A DNA stretch of 64,000 bases. It comes from Hypericibacter terrae. GTDB lineage: Bacteria > Pseudomonadota > Alphaproteobacteria > Dongiales > Dongiaceae. The translations under genes were made by a program, and so were the position numbers. Under the pieces are notes generated by a model. It saw only the letters and a list, made by a program, of their open reading frames with translations. It had not been told where the DNA came from and did no database searches. Below, in pieces: positions 7,441-16,416 of this stretch (its first letter is position 1; each line of letters opens with the position of its first letter). The stretch spans positions 1,860,001-1,924,000 of the forward strand of contig NZ_CP042906.1 of assembly GCF_008728855.1 (NCBI RefSeq), written 5' to 3'.

Positions 7441-9930
7441 AGCACGGATCCGTTCTATGTCGGTGGGGCCACTCAGACCACGGCCTGGTGCTATGACGCG
7501 CTGAATCGAAAGATCGAGCGCGATCACCCGGACGGCAACGACCTCACGGAAACCTACCGGATCTCGAACCTGACGGGCGCCTTCGAGAAATGGATCGTCA
7601 CCGACGAGCTGGGGCGCCTCATCTCCACCCATCTCGACGCCTATGGCCGCGTCGTGCGCGAGAGCCGCACGCTGGGCGCCGCCACCATCTCGACCTCCTA
7701 CCAGTACGACCTGCTGGGCCGCATGACCGGCGTTACCGACAATGCGGGCAATCACTGGACCTACAGCTACGATTCCCTGGGCCGCAAGACGGCGACCTCT
7801 GACCCCGATCTCGGCAGTTGGGCCTATCAGTACGACAATGCCGGCCGGCTGACACAGTCGACCGATGCCAAGGGCCAGGTCACCAAGTTCACCTATGACG
7901 CGCTGGGGCGGGTGTTGACCAAGACCTCGCTCTTCGGCACGCCCCAGGCGGCGACCACCACCAACACCTATGACGAGGCCCGCGCCACCTTCTTCAACGT
8001 GGGCCAGATCACCACGGCCGCCAACGCGGCGGCGACCCTCCGCTACAATTACGACCAGGCCGGCCATCTGAAGAGCCAAGACTATGTCATCGCCAGCTCG
8101 ACCTACACGATCGCCAACGGCTTCGACGCCGGCGACCGGCTGCTCTGGCGGCAATATCCGGACGGCGACAGCGTCGGTTCGGCGGTCAATCCCTTCGTCT
8201 ATGATTCCGCCGGCCGCCTCAAATCCATCCCCGGGGTCGTCACCGACACGGCCTACAACGCGCTGGGCCAGGTCACGACGCTGACCCGTGCCAACGGGGT
8301 GACGACGACCTACGGCTACCAGGCCTCCCGCAAATGGCTCACCGATATCGACACGCTTTCCGGCGCCACCGTGCTGCAGGACCTCAATTACGGCCATGAC
8401 GCGGCCGGCCGCATCACCGGCACCACCTCGAGTATCACGGGCGAGAGCTGGACCTACGGCTATGACGACATGGACCGGCTGCTGAGCGCCGACAATGTCG
8501 ACAACAACGCCCTCGATCAGACCTTTACCTACGATACCGTCGGCAATCTCTCCACGAATTCCCTGATCGGGACTTATACCTATCCGGCAACTGGGTCTCC
8601 CCGGCCGCATGCCGTGACCGCGACGCCGCTGGGCTCCTACGGCTACGACGCCAATGGCAGCATGACCACGGCCCCGGGCGACACGCTCGCCTATGACGGC
8701 GAGAACCGCCTCGTCTCGGTCAACAGCGTCCAGTTCGTCTATGGCCCCGACGGGGCGCGGCTGAAGAAGATCGTCGGCGCCACCACGACGATCTATCTAG
8801 GCGCCGATATCGAGATCGTCGGTGCAACCATGACGAAGTATCTGCCCGGCGACGCGAGGCGCGTCGGCCTCGGCACCACCACCTGGGTCAGCCGCGACAA
8901 TCTGAGCTCGTTCCGGGTCGAGAGCGACAATACGGGCACCGTCGCCTGGCGTGCCAACTACCGGCCCTATGGCGAGCGGCTGATCACCGTCGCCGGCGTC
9001 ACCGAGAGCAAGGGCTTCATCGGCGAGCGCCACGACGACGAGACGGGCCTCCTCTATCTCAACGCCCGCTATTACGACCCGGTCCTGGCTCGCTTCATTC
9101 AGGCTGACCCGTCCGATCCCAATCAGCCCGGCGTCGGACCCAATCGATACTCTTATGCCGATGGCAATCCAGTTGGCGCAATCGACCCGTCGGGATTAAT
9201 CGCCGTGCCGATGCAGGCTTCTAACGTAGTCAACTTCCCCGGCGGGATATGGACAACCGTCGGAACAAACATCATTACGCCTAGCTTCGACGAGTTCATG
9301 AGCTGGACTACCCCTTCTGAGCCCTTGGGCTGGCAGATTCTCAGTTCCATGCCGACGCCTATGGAAGCCCTGTTTGGCTTAACGGGTAGAGAAGTAGGGT
9401 TTCAAGGGTTCCGTACGTCGCTGCACTATGACGTTCTACCGCTCGTCGCAGTCAGCATGGAACTCTCATCATTTTTCCTTGGTGGCCCAGAAGGAGAAGT
9501 TGGCAACTTCGCGGGCGGAGCTCTCTTTGCCGCAGAGAGAGCAACAGGAGCATTTCGTCCCGGCATTCTGCTCGATGGAGGCTTGGGAATTTTTGCCGAG
9601 CGCCAGCTAAGCGTAACACAAAAGGGTCTTGATCTGGTTCGCAACCACCTCGCACAATTTGGAGATGTTCCGGCAAATTCGGCGATGCTACAGCGATTAG
9701 AAAGTGCTATGGCAGCAGGGCAACAGATTTCTGGTGCCGACGCAATTTTTTACACCCACGAAGCTGCCGAGGCCACCAAAATGGCGCAAGGCCTATCTTA
9801 TGGTGCAGCTCATGCTGCGTCATTGGAGAAATACGGTGTCTCCCCTTACAGTGTTTATCACCCGGATGTCATCAGCTCTATGCCGGAGTACTTCAACTCT
9901 AACTGGTGCAGATTTTGGGGAATTGAATAA
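7441..9930 (+). CDS. RHS/YD-repeat protein with unidentified C-terminal toxin, 5'-truncated
   Basis: From about 7441 the frame encodes many YD repeats (YDLLGRM, YDSLGRK, YDNAGRL), the conserved RHS core end (YYDPVLARFIQADPSDP, YSYADGNP, DPSGL), and an unrelated tail of about 250 residues. The last 110 residues (VTQKGLDLVRNHL to the end NSNWCRFWGIE) form a compact domain typical of polymorphic toxin tails, with the polar cluster YTHEAAEATK; I cannot name the activity. No N-terminal export region exists because the IS5 element lies where the gene should continue. The stop codon overlaps the next start (TAATG). Confidence 0.82.
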   Translation, partial: STDPFYVGGATQTTAWCYDALNRKIERDHPDGNDLTETYRISNLTGAFEKWIVTDELGRLISTHLDAYGRVVRESRTLGAATISTSYQYDLLGRMTGVTDNAGNHWTYSYDSLGRKTATSDPDLGSWAYQYDNAGRLTQSTDAKGQVTKFTYDALGRVLTKTSLFGTPQAATTTNTYDEARATFFNVGQITTAANAAATLRYNYDQAGHLKSQDYVIASSTYTIANGFDAGDRLLWRQYPDGDSVGSAVNPFVYDSAGRLKSIPGVVTDTAYNALGQVTTLTRANGVTTTYGYQASRKWLTDIDTLSGATVLQDLNYGHDAAGRITGTTSSITGESWTYGYDDMDRLLSADNVDNNALDQTFTYDTVGNLSTNSLIGTYTYPATGSPRPHAVTATPLGSYGYDANGSMTTAPGDTLAYDGENRLVSVNSVQFVYGPDGARLKKIVGATTTIYLGADIEIVGATMTKYLPGDARRVGLGTTTWVSRDNLSSFRVESDNTGTVAWRANYRPYGERLITVAGVTESKGFIGERHDDETGLLYLNARYYDPVLARFIQADPSDPNQPGVGPNRYSYADGNPVGAIDPSGLIAVPMQASNVVNFPGGIWTTVGTNIITPSFDEFMSWTTPSEPLGWQILSSMPTPMEALFGLTGREVGFQGFRTSLHYDVLPLVAVSMELSSFFLGGPEGEVGNFAGGALFAAERATGAFRPGILLDGGLGIFAERQLSVTQKGLDLVRNHLAQFGDVPANSAMLQRLESAMAAGQQISGADAIFYTHEAAEATKMAQGLSYGAAHAASLEKYGVSPYSVYHPDVISSMPEYFNSNWCRFWGIE

Positions 9931-10478
9931 TGGCTCTTCTGGAATTTGACAACAGGCGCGGGTGGAGGGCCAGGGTGTGGCTTGATGAGCTACCGACTAC
10001 TGCGCTTTTGTCTAACGATACAGTTCGTGAAATACACGTTTTCGAGTGTGGATCGGCAGTCGCATCAAGAAAATCGGTAGCGGTCGAAGTATTTCAACCA
10101 TTTGGCGCCTCGTTCCACTACGGTTTGCTTGGAGGAGAGTACCGACCTATTCAAAGAAGGGCGCTAGAAGTCATTATCCCGACTGATACGCCGTCCACTG
10201 CTCGCCTGTACGCGGACTCGCTCGCAGGATCACTGGATACCGTAACGATCGGAGGCCTACCTGAATATGCGACGGGCATATGCACCGGCCTACAGCGACT
10301 GAGCCTCATTGCTAAGCCTTGTGGCGCTCTGAGTCTCACATGCATGGCGTACGGCGAGGTTGGATCAGCACCAATCATATTCGGTTCTCTCGCTCGTGCT
10401 CTGATCCTTGTGTTGTGTAGCCCTGGCCATCCGAGTTCGCTAGATGAGGCAATGGCGCTTTTAGCCGCTCAAAACTAA
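9930..10478 (+). CDS. Candidate immunity protein for the second RHS toxin
   Basis: A protein of 182 residues whose ATG shares its A with the toxin gene stop codon, indicating translational coupling. It has no signal peptide; a moderately hydrophobic stretch lies near the C-terminus (IIFGSLARALILVLC). The family is not recognised. Position and coupling make immunity the simplest reading. The following stretch 10479-10672 is AT-richer, holds no gene, and contains only inverted CCCC/GGGG scraps that I cannot assign. Confidence 0.65.
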   Translation: MALLEFDNRRGWRARVWLDELPTTALLSNDTVREIHVFECGSAVASRKSVAVEVFQPFGASFHYGLLGGEYRPIQRRALEVIIPTDTPSTARLYADSLAGSLDTVTIGGLPEYATGICTGLQRLSLIAKPCGALSLTCMAYGEVGSAPIIFGSLARALILVLCSPGHPSSLDEAMALLAAQN

Positions 10479-10672
10479 GCGCGATTAAAGAAAAGTATTT
10501 GAGAAGATCAGGGGACCGAAACATACTTAGTAACCGCCTACTTCATGCAGCCAGCTGCTTTCCAGCGCCGGAAAACATGGTTCCTATGGCTAGTGTTAAG
10601 TTCCCCATGGGGGATCATTTTAGGGGTTCCAGATTGAGCCGATGTCGTTGAGGCATTCAAAATACTTAGCCG

Positions 10673-10782
10673 CTACGGCCATGACGTCGCAGGCCGCATC
10701 GCCGGTACCACTCGAGCGTGACCAGCGAGAGCTGGACCTACGGCTATGATGACATGGACCGGCTGCTGAGCGCCGACAATAC
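10673..10782 (+). pseudogene. Rhs core remnant abutting gspD
   Basis: These 110 bases match the rhs core segment that encodes GHDAAGRITGTTSSITGESW and then YGYDDMDRLLSADN (intact copies at about 4268-4378 and 8391-8501), with a small deletion that breaks the frame near 10720. The match ends exactly at GCCGACAAT, after which two bases lead into the stop codon of the minus-strand gspD-like copy. Confidence 0.85.
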
Positions 10783-11880
10783 CTATTCAATCTTCTCATC
10801 CAACGGCTGCAAGGCATGCAGCCTGCGTCGCAGTTCTTCGGTGATCTCTCTCGAATCCTCCGAATTGCGCACGACGCGCGGGGTCAGCAGGATCAGGAGC
10901 TCGGTGCGATCTGACGTTTGGGACGTCGTTTTGAAGAGATTGCCGAGATAGGGAATGTCGGAGAGAAGCGGGATTCCGGTTTCGCTGTCGGTTCGGCTGT
11001 CCCGGATGAGGCCACCCAAGGCGATAGTCTGGCCGCTTTGGACCGCGACCGTGCTCGCGATCCGTCGCTGACGGATCGTCGGCGAGTTGAGGGTCGAGGA
11101 GGTGGTCTCAACCACGTCGCTCACTTCCTGCGCAATGTCGAGAACGACGAGCCCGCCAGCATTGACGCGCGGGACCACGTCGAGGATCACACCGGTGTCC
11201 CGGAACTCGATCGAGTTCACGATCGGCGCGTTGGGATCGATGGTCGAGACGGCCGACTGGACGGCGATCGGTACCTGGTCGCCGACCTGGAGGCGTGCCG
11301 ATTGGTTGTTCAGGACCATCAGCTGGGGCGAGGAGATGACCTTGACGTTGGTGATGTCGGAGAGGGCATTCAGGATCACCCGGTTGTCGCCGCCCGTGAA
11401 GACATAGGAGAAGCCGGGAAACATCGCTGATACCGCCCCCGTCGCCAGCGAGCTGAAGGTGAAGCTGCTGCTGCCGCTGTCGAAGAACCATTGCAGCCCG
11501 TATTTCAGCTTGTCGTTGAGCGTGACCTCGGCGATCGTCGCCTCGATCAACACCTGAAGCGGCACCACGTCGAGCTGCTTGATGGCGGAGAGGATTTTCC
11601 GATAGTCGCTGGGCGTGGCGGAGATCAGCAGGGCATTGTTGGTCGGATCGGCCGTGATTCGAATGCCGTTACCTTCCGCGATAGCTCCCGTGGCCGGGGA
11701 GTTGCTTGTTCCGCCCTCGGTCGGCGTAGCGGCCGTTGGGCTGGCGCCGTCGGTCCCCGGAGCGCCGGCTCCGGTGGTGATGACGGGCATTGATGTCATG
11801 CTGGAGCCGGGTTCGATCAGAGTGGGCCGGCGGATCTCGGGGGGTTGGAGACCCGGCGCCAGGGGCGGTCGCCTCCGCCA
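10783..11880 (-). pseudogene. gspD-like secretin, N-terminally truncated
   Basis: The minus strand encodes about 360 residues of a type II secretion/type IV pilus type secretin: a last N-domain (ITADPTNNALLISATPSDYR, KQLDVVPLQVLIEATIAEVT) and the whole secretin domain (VPRVNAGGLVVLDIAQEVSD, IPLLSDIPYLGNLFKT). Full GspD proteins have roughly 600-750 residues with a signal peptide and N0-N2 domains, all missing here. The frame stays open upstream of the ATG at 11799 through PPEIRRPTLIEPGSS before homology fades near 11880, so the gene was cut rather than restarted. No other gsp gene lies in the window. Confidence 0.85.
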
Positions 11881-11914
11881 TGAAGTGGGGTTGCGAGCGC
11901 TGGAACCGGGGGCG

Positions 11915-13237
11915 TCACGCGAGCCCGAAGGTCTGCAGCAGCAGCCACAGATTGGCAGCGGTGATGGCGGCGAACAAAACCCAGGCGACCGCGGCCAGGG
12001 GCTTCGAGCTGGCGAAGTCGCCCATCAGCTTGCGGTCGCTGGTGAGGCGGATCAGCGGATAGATCGCGAAGGGCAGCTGCGCGCTCAACACCACCTGGCT
12101 CAGCACCAGCAGGCGCCCGACCGAATGCTCGCCCATGATCAGCACGCCGGCGAGCGCCGGAACCAGGGCGAGCCCGCGCGTGATCAGGCGGCGCTGATAG
12201 CAGGGGATCTTGAGATCGAGGAACCCCTCCATGATCACCTGGCCGGCGACGGTGCCGGTGAAGGTCGAGCTCTGGCCGGAGGCGAGGAGGGCGATGCCGA
12301 ACAGCAGGCTCGCCATGGCCGTGCCGGCGATCGGCTCGAGCAGCCGATAGGCATCCTCGATGTCTGAGACGGTCGTGGCGCCGGTCTCGTGGAAGGCCGC
12401 GGCCGCCAGGATCAGGATCGCGGCATTGACCAGGAGGGCCAGCAGCAGCGAGCCGGTCACGTCACAGGTCGCGAGCCGGATCGCGTCACGCTTGGCGGCG
12501 ACGCTCTCGCCGGTGAGCCGGGTCTGGACGATCGAGGAATGGAGATAGAGATTGTGCGGCATCACCGTGGCGCCGAGCACGCCGATGGCGATATAGAGCG
12601 CGTCGCTATGCTCCAGGGCCGAAACCGAAGGCACCAGGCCCGCGAGGATCAGCCCGAAATCGGGCCCGACCAGGATCAGCTCGACCAGGAAGCAGATGGC
12701 GATGGTGGCGATCAGCCCGAAGACGATGGCTTCGAGCCGCCGGAAGCCGCGCCCCTGCAAACCCAGCACGATCAGCGTGTCCAGCCCCGTCAGCACCACG
12801 CCCCAGGCGAGGGGGACGCCCAGCAGGAGCTTCAAGGCGAGCGCACAGCCGAGCACCTCGGCGACATCGCAGGCGACGATCGCGATCTCGGCCAGCACCC
12901 ACATGCCGTGGGAGACCGCGGGGCGATAGCGCTCGCGCGAGGCCCGCGCCAGGTCCTTGCCGGACGCGACGCCGAGGCGCACGCACAAGGTCTGCAGCAG
13001 GATCGCGGCGAGGCTCGACAGCACCACCACGAACAGCAGGCTGTAGCCGAACTGGAAACCGGCGGCGATATCGGTCGCCCAGTTGCCGGGATCCATATAG
13101 CCGACCGAGATGAGCAGACCCGGCCCGGCGAAGCGCAACATGCGGCGCCACAGCGCGAGGCTCGGATCGACGAAGATCGAGCCGCGGACTTCGGAGGGGC
13201 AGAAGGGGGCCGTGGCGGTGGTGGGAAGGCGGACCAT
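11915..13237 (-). CDS. mntH: NRAMP-family divalent metal transporter (MntH-like)
   Basis: A polytopic inner-membrane protein of 440 residues that imports Mn2+ or Fe2+ with protons. It has the diagnostic metal-site motifs DPGNWATD at residues 49-56 in the first helix and MPHNLYLHSS at 226-235 in the sixth, and about eleven hydrophobic helices. The gene is intact. No MntR- or Fur-like palindrome is evident in the bases upstream of its start. Its 3' end has a diverged partial copy at 3092-3173 on the other side of the rhs mosaic. Confidence 0.93.
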   Translation of the reverse strand: MVRLPTTATAPFCPSEVRGSIFVDPSLALWRRMLRFAGPGLLISVGYMDPGNWATDIAAGFQFGYSLLFVVVLSSLAAILLQTLCVRLGVASGKDLARASRERYRPAVSHGMWVLAEIAIVACDVAEVLGCALALKLLLGVPLAWGVVLTGLDTLIVLGLQGRGFRRLEAIVFGLIATIAICFLVELILVGPDFGLILAGLVPSVSALEHSDALYIAIGVLGATVMPHNLYLHSSIVQTRLTGESVAAKRDAIRLATCDVTGSLLLALLVNAAILILAAAAFHETGATTVSDIEDAYRLLEPIAGTAMASLLFGIALLASGQSSTFTGTVAGQVIMEGFLDLKIPCYQRRLITRGLALVPALAGVLIMGEHSVGRLLVLSQVVLSAQLPFAIYPLIRLTSDRKLMGDFASSKPLAAVAWVLFAAITAANLWLLLQTFGLA

Positions 13238-13316
13238 GAAGGCTGAAACTGACCCAGCGGCCGTGGCAGATCAAGCGGCGGCAGGGCTTCCTCCTCTTGT
13301 CATTGCCGGGCTCGAC

Positions 13317-13406
13317 CCACGGCTGTCCGGTTGGCGCCATTGAAGGAGAATCTCGTTGCTCTGCTTTCTTCCCCTCCCCCCTTTGAGGGGGAGGCTGGGG
13401 TGGGGG
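13317..13406. repeat. Dispersed palindromic repeats upstream of mntH
   Basis: Two repeat types lie in this gene-free stretch (13238-13498). CCACGGCTGTCCGGTT at 13317-13332 is the same 16 bases found at the ends of the IS4-family element and in the composite repeat at 14890-15004. A GC-rich hairpin at about 13369-13406, with the core CCCCCTTTGAGGGGGAGG, recurs inverted at 14727-14763 and again at about 21745. They resemble intergenic REP-like elements of alphaproteobacteria. Confidence 0.7.
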
Positions 13407-13498
13407 GTGGCCACAAACTCGATGTTCGCCAAGCTCGTGTGGCTCAAGGCTCCGTCATCATCGCGTTCTTCGATCACCCCCACTGAGCAACCGGGAAG

Positions 13499-14710
13499 AT
13501 GGGTAACAGTTCTGACCGAGGACATGGGTAACACATTTCTCGTTTTGTTCAGCTCTTCTGCGGCTGTTGGGCCTGTGGACCCTGTGGGCAACGCGCAGCG
13601 GTGTCCACAAGCCCACAGGCCTTGCGTTTGGGTTTGCGCAGACGGTCGCCGTCATGAGCGATGAACCCGAGTGCGATCGGTCCGTAGAAGACACTCCAGT
13701 TGCCGTCCTCGTCCTCGATGAGACCGATCGGCGCACCGACCAGCGCCTCGCTGCGTATCGTTGCCAAGCGCCTGGTGCGGACGCTCTTCGTTGTAAAGGC
13801 GCTGGAAGTCCTTGAAGCGCTTCAGCTGCTGGCGCAACGAGGACGCCGGCGGATCGGCCGTATCCTGCAGCAGCGTCAGATGCAGCCGCTCCAGCCGGCC
13901 GTTCTGCTGCGGCTTGCCCGGCAGGATGCGTTCGGGCACCACGCCTGCCTTGATCACCATGACCGACAGCCGAGACAGGCCCCCGGCCCCGCGCGAAGCA
14001 AACGGCGGCCCGTTGTCGGAGCGCAGCCAGTGCGGCAGACCAAATTCCCGGAACGCCGCATCAAGCACCGGCCAGGCATGCTCGGTGTCGTTCCGCGCCA
14101 GCGCCTGGCAGCGCAAAAGATAGCGGCTGTGCGCATCGCTCAGGGTCAGCGGCTCGCAACGGCTCCCATCGCCAGTGCGAAACCAGCCCTTGAAATCCAC
14201 GCACCAGACATCGTTGGCAGCACCGCAATGGGCCAGCGGCGCACTCGACGGCGGGCCGCGCCGCCGCACCCGGCGCTTCACCGTCAGACCCGCGCGGTCG
14301 AACAACTCTCCGATCGTGCTGGCGGCCGGCCAAGCTATCTCCGCGTCCTGCCGCTCAAGCCAGGCTCGCACCTTCACCGGTCCCCAAGTGGGATGCGCAC
14401 GCCGAACCGCCAAGCACCGCTCGGCAATGGCCGCCGGCACAGCTTCCGGATGGCTGAGCGGCGCCCGCGAGCGGTCGATGAGCCCCAACACGCCCTCGGC
14501 CTGATAACGCTCCAGCCATTTGTAACCAGTCTTCCGGCTCACACCAAAACGCCGGCACACCGCCGCAAACGCCTCGTCCCCTTGCTCAACCGCCGTCATA
14601 AACCGCATCCGCTCCGTCATGGCACAGGTCTCCGTCCATCCCATCGGCAAGGTCCTCCTCGCCGACCAGTTGACCTGTTACCCATGTCGTCGGTCTATTC
14701 TGTTACCCAT
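13499..14710. mobile_element. IS481-family insertion sequence, about 1.2 kb
   Basis: Both ends carry an imperfect inverted repeat of 35 bases (13499-13533 and 14676-14710), each containing two copies of TGTTACCCAT spaced 25 bases apart, the classical IS481-type end. The only gene is a frameshifted transposase. The element sits between two oppositely oriented copies of a GC-rich palindromic repeat (13369-13406 and 14727-14763). Confidence 0.88.
13549..14650 (-). pseudogene. IS481-family transposase, frameshifted near its end
   Basis: The first frame (start ATG 14650) encodes an N-terminal helix-turn-helix (AVCRRFGVSRKTGYKW), then an rve-type DDE core: WCVDFKGWF, LPHWLRSDNGPPF and GKPQQNGRLERLH, and the late motif YNEERPHQALG. 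After this the family C-terminal block appears in another frame (ALVGAPIGLIEDEDGNWSVF, then YGPIALGFI), so an indel near 13767 splits the gene. The catalytic residues precede the shift, so residual activity or programmed frameshifting cannot be excluded. Confidence 0.82.
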
Positions 14711-14726
14711 GTAGCCGGTTTGGACC

Positions 14727-14763
14727 CCCACCCTAACCTCCCCCTCAAGGGGGGAGGGGACAA
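14727..14763. repeat. GC-rich palindromic repeat right of IS481
   Basis: An inverted copy of the hairpin at 13369-13406, with the core CCTCCCCCTCAAGGGGGGAGG. The rest of 14711-14889 shows no gene I can support. Confidence 0.65.
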
Positions 14764-14889
14764 GATGACGTGGTGAAAGGCAGAGACGTTGAAGGGGTGG
14801 ACTCAGTTTCGGAGTCTCGTGTCCCGAACGAGGCCAGATGCGCATTCTGCGTTCCAAGTCCGCGCTCTAAACAATCTCGGAGAAACCTC

Positions 14890-15004
14890 AACCGGACAGC
14901 CGTGGGCTTGACCCGGCAATCCAGTCCTTGCCCCAGACGAGGCGTGGGCCGTCAGCGCGTCTCGTTTCCCTGGATCGCCGGATCAAGTCCACGGCTGTCC
15001 GGTT
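14890..15004. repeat. Composite inverted repeat (BIME/MITE-like)
   Basis: Two arms of about 35 bases in inverted orientation enclose about 45 bases. The outer part of each arm is the 16-base AACCGGACAGCCGTGG (14890-14905) or its complement (14989-15004), continued inward by GCTTGACCCGGCAATCCAG against CTGGATCGCCGGATCAAGT. The right arm coincides with the left terminal repeat of the IS4-family element that follows, so the two are related or one has inserted into the other. Confidence 0.75.
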
Positions 15005-16264
15005 GAGTTTTTGTGGACGCGGTGCATGGCGTTGATTCTACTCGGTCCTGAACGTCGGCAAACGTTTCGGGACACGGGCAGAGGGTCAGCGCCATGCGGC
15101 ACCAGAATAGCGTATTTCATTCGGTTCTTAAGCAGGTTGCGTGGCTCGACTTCGATCGGCTGGTCGAGGCCCACAATAGCGATGCTCGGGTGCGGCGGTT
15201 GACGACCAAGGGCCAGTTCGTGGCGCTGCTCTACGGCCAGCTTTCGGGCGCGACGAGCCTGCGGGAGATCGTGAGCGGGCTGACGAGCCACGCGGCGCGG
15301 CTCTATCACCTGGGAACGGGCGAGGTTCGCCGTTCGACGCTGGCCGATGCCAATGCCATAAGGCCGAGCGGGCTGTTCGCCGAGTTGCTCGCCGTGATGA
15401 TCAAGCAGGCCCATCGCGGGCTGCGCCGCAAGATCGCCGAAACCACCTATCTGATCGATTCCACTGGCTTGCGATTGAGCGGTCTGAGCGCCGATTGGGC
15501 CCGTTTCAGCGCCGGCGTCTGCGGCGCCAAGCTGCATGTGATCTACGATCCCGACGCCGACCGCCCCATCTATGCCGCTGTCAGTGCGGCGAATGTCAAC
15601 GACATTACCCCCGCCCACGACATGCCGGTCGAGCCCGGCGCCACCTATGTCTTCGACCTCGGCTATTACGACTATGCCTGGTGGGCCAAGCTGGACGCTG
15701 CCGGATGCCGCATCGTCACTCGCTTCAAATCCAACACACCCCTGACCCTCGTCGCCGAGAACGCCCTGCCCCGGGGCAGCGCCATTCTCTCCGACCGGAT
15801 CGGATATCTCCCGGCCCGCCAAGCCGCCAGCCGCAAAAACCCCTTCCAAGACCCGGTCCGCGAGATCCGCGTGAAGACCGAAACCGGCAAGATCCTGCGC
15901 ATCTTGTGCAACGATCTCGACGCCAGCGCCCAGGAGATCGCAGACCTCTACAAGCGCCGCTGGGCGATCGAGCTGTTCTTCCGGTGGGTCAAGCAGACCC
16001 TGAAAATCACCCGCTTTCTCGGCACTTCCGAGAACGCCGTTCGCATCCAGATCGCCGTCGCCCTGATCGCTTTCCTGTTGTTGCGATTGGCACAGAAAGC
16101 CATCAAGGACGGTCACAGCCCGTTGGCCTTCGCCCGCCTCGTGCGCGCCAACCTCATGCATCGCAGGCGCATCGACCGCCTGCTCGAACCCGAAACCGCC
16201 CCAATTCCGAACCCACATCAAATGGCGCTACAATGGAGCTGAAACCGGAACCGGACAGCCGTGG
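14989..16264. mobile_element. IS4-family insertion sequence, about 1.28 kb
   Basis: An intact transposase gene is bracketed by inverted 16-base repeats CCACGGCTGTCCGGTT at 14989-15004 and its complement at 16249-16264. The same 16 bases also occur alone at 13317 and 14890, so they may be either the true terminal repeats or a pre-existing chromosomal palindrome used as target. No target-site duplication is evident. Confidence 0.72.
15094..16242 (+). CDS. IS4-family transposase
   Basis: A protein of 382 residues with the N-terminal DUF4372-type block (LKQVAWLDFDRLVEAHNSD, then TTKGQFVALLYGQLSG) and an IS4 DDE core: TYLIDSTGLRL (first aspartate), YVFDLGYYDYAWW (second aspartate) and the YREK-like region LYKRRWAIELFFRWVKQTL (glutamate). 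The frame is complete. It lies alone between repeats. Confidence 0.92.
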   Translation: MRHQNSVFHSVLKQVAWLDFDRLVEAHNSDARVRRLTTKGQFVALLYGQLSGATSLREIVSGLTSHAARLYHLGTGEVRRSTLADANAIRPSGLFAELLAVMIKQAHRGLRRKIAETTYLIDSTGLRLSGLSADWARFSAGVCGAKLHVIYDPDADRPIYAAVSAANVNDITPAHDMPVEPGATYVFDLGYYDYAWWAKLDAAGCRIVTRFKSNTPLTLVAENALPRGSAILSDRIGYLPARQAASRKNPFQDPVREIRVKTETGKILRILCNDLDASAQEIADLYKRRWAIELFFRWVKQTLKITRFLGTSENAVRIQIAVALIAFLLLRLAQKAIKDGHSPLAFARLVRANLMHRRRIDRLLEPETAPIPNPHQMALQWS

Positions 16265-16416
16265 ATCAAGTCCGGCAATGACAGAATGGGCGATGGCAAG
16301 GAGTGGGACCCGGCTCTTGCCATGTCCACCGTCGGTGTTGTCTCTTGCGTGGGCCGATGGCGTGGCGAGGCTCCGTTGCGTCCGTCTTCATTCATTCAGG
16401 GGAGTATTCCGAAGTC

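Noticed and set aside
10479-10672. Possible insertion-sequence end around TTAAGTTCCCC and GGGGTTCCAG
   Set aside because: No transposase frame and no partner repeat were found nearby.
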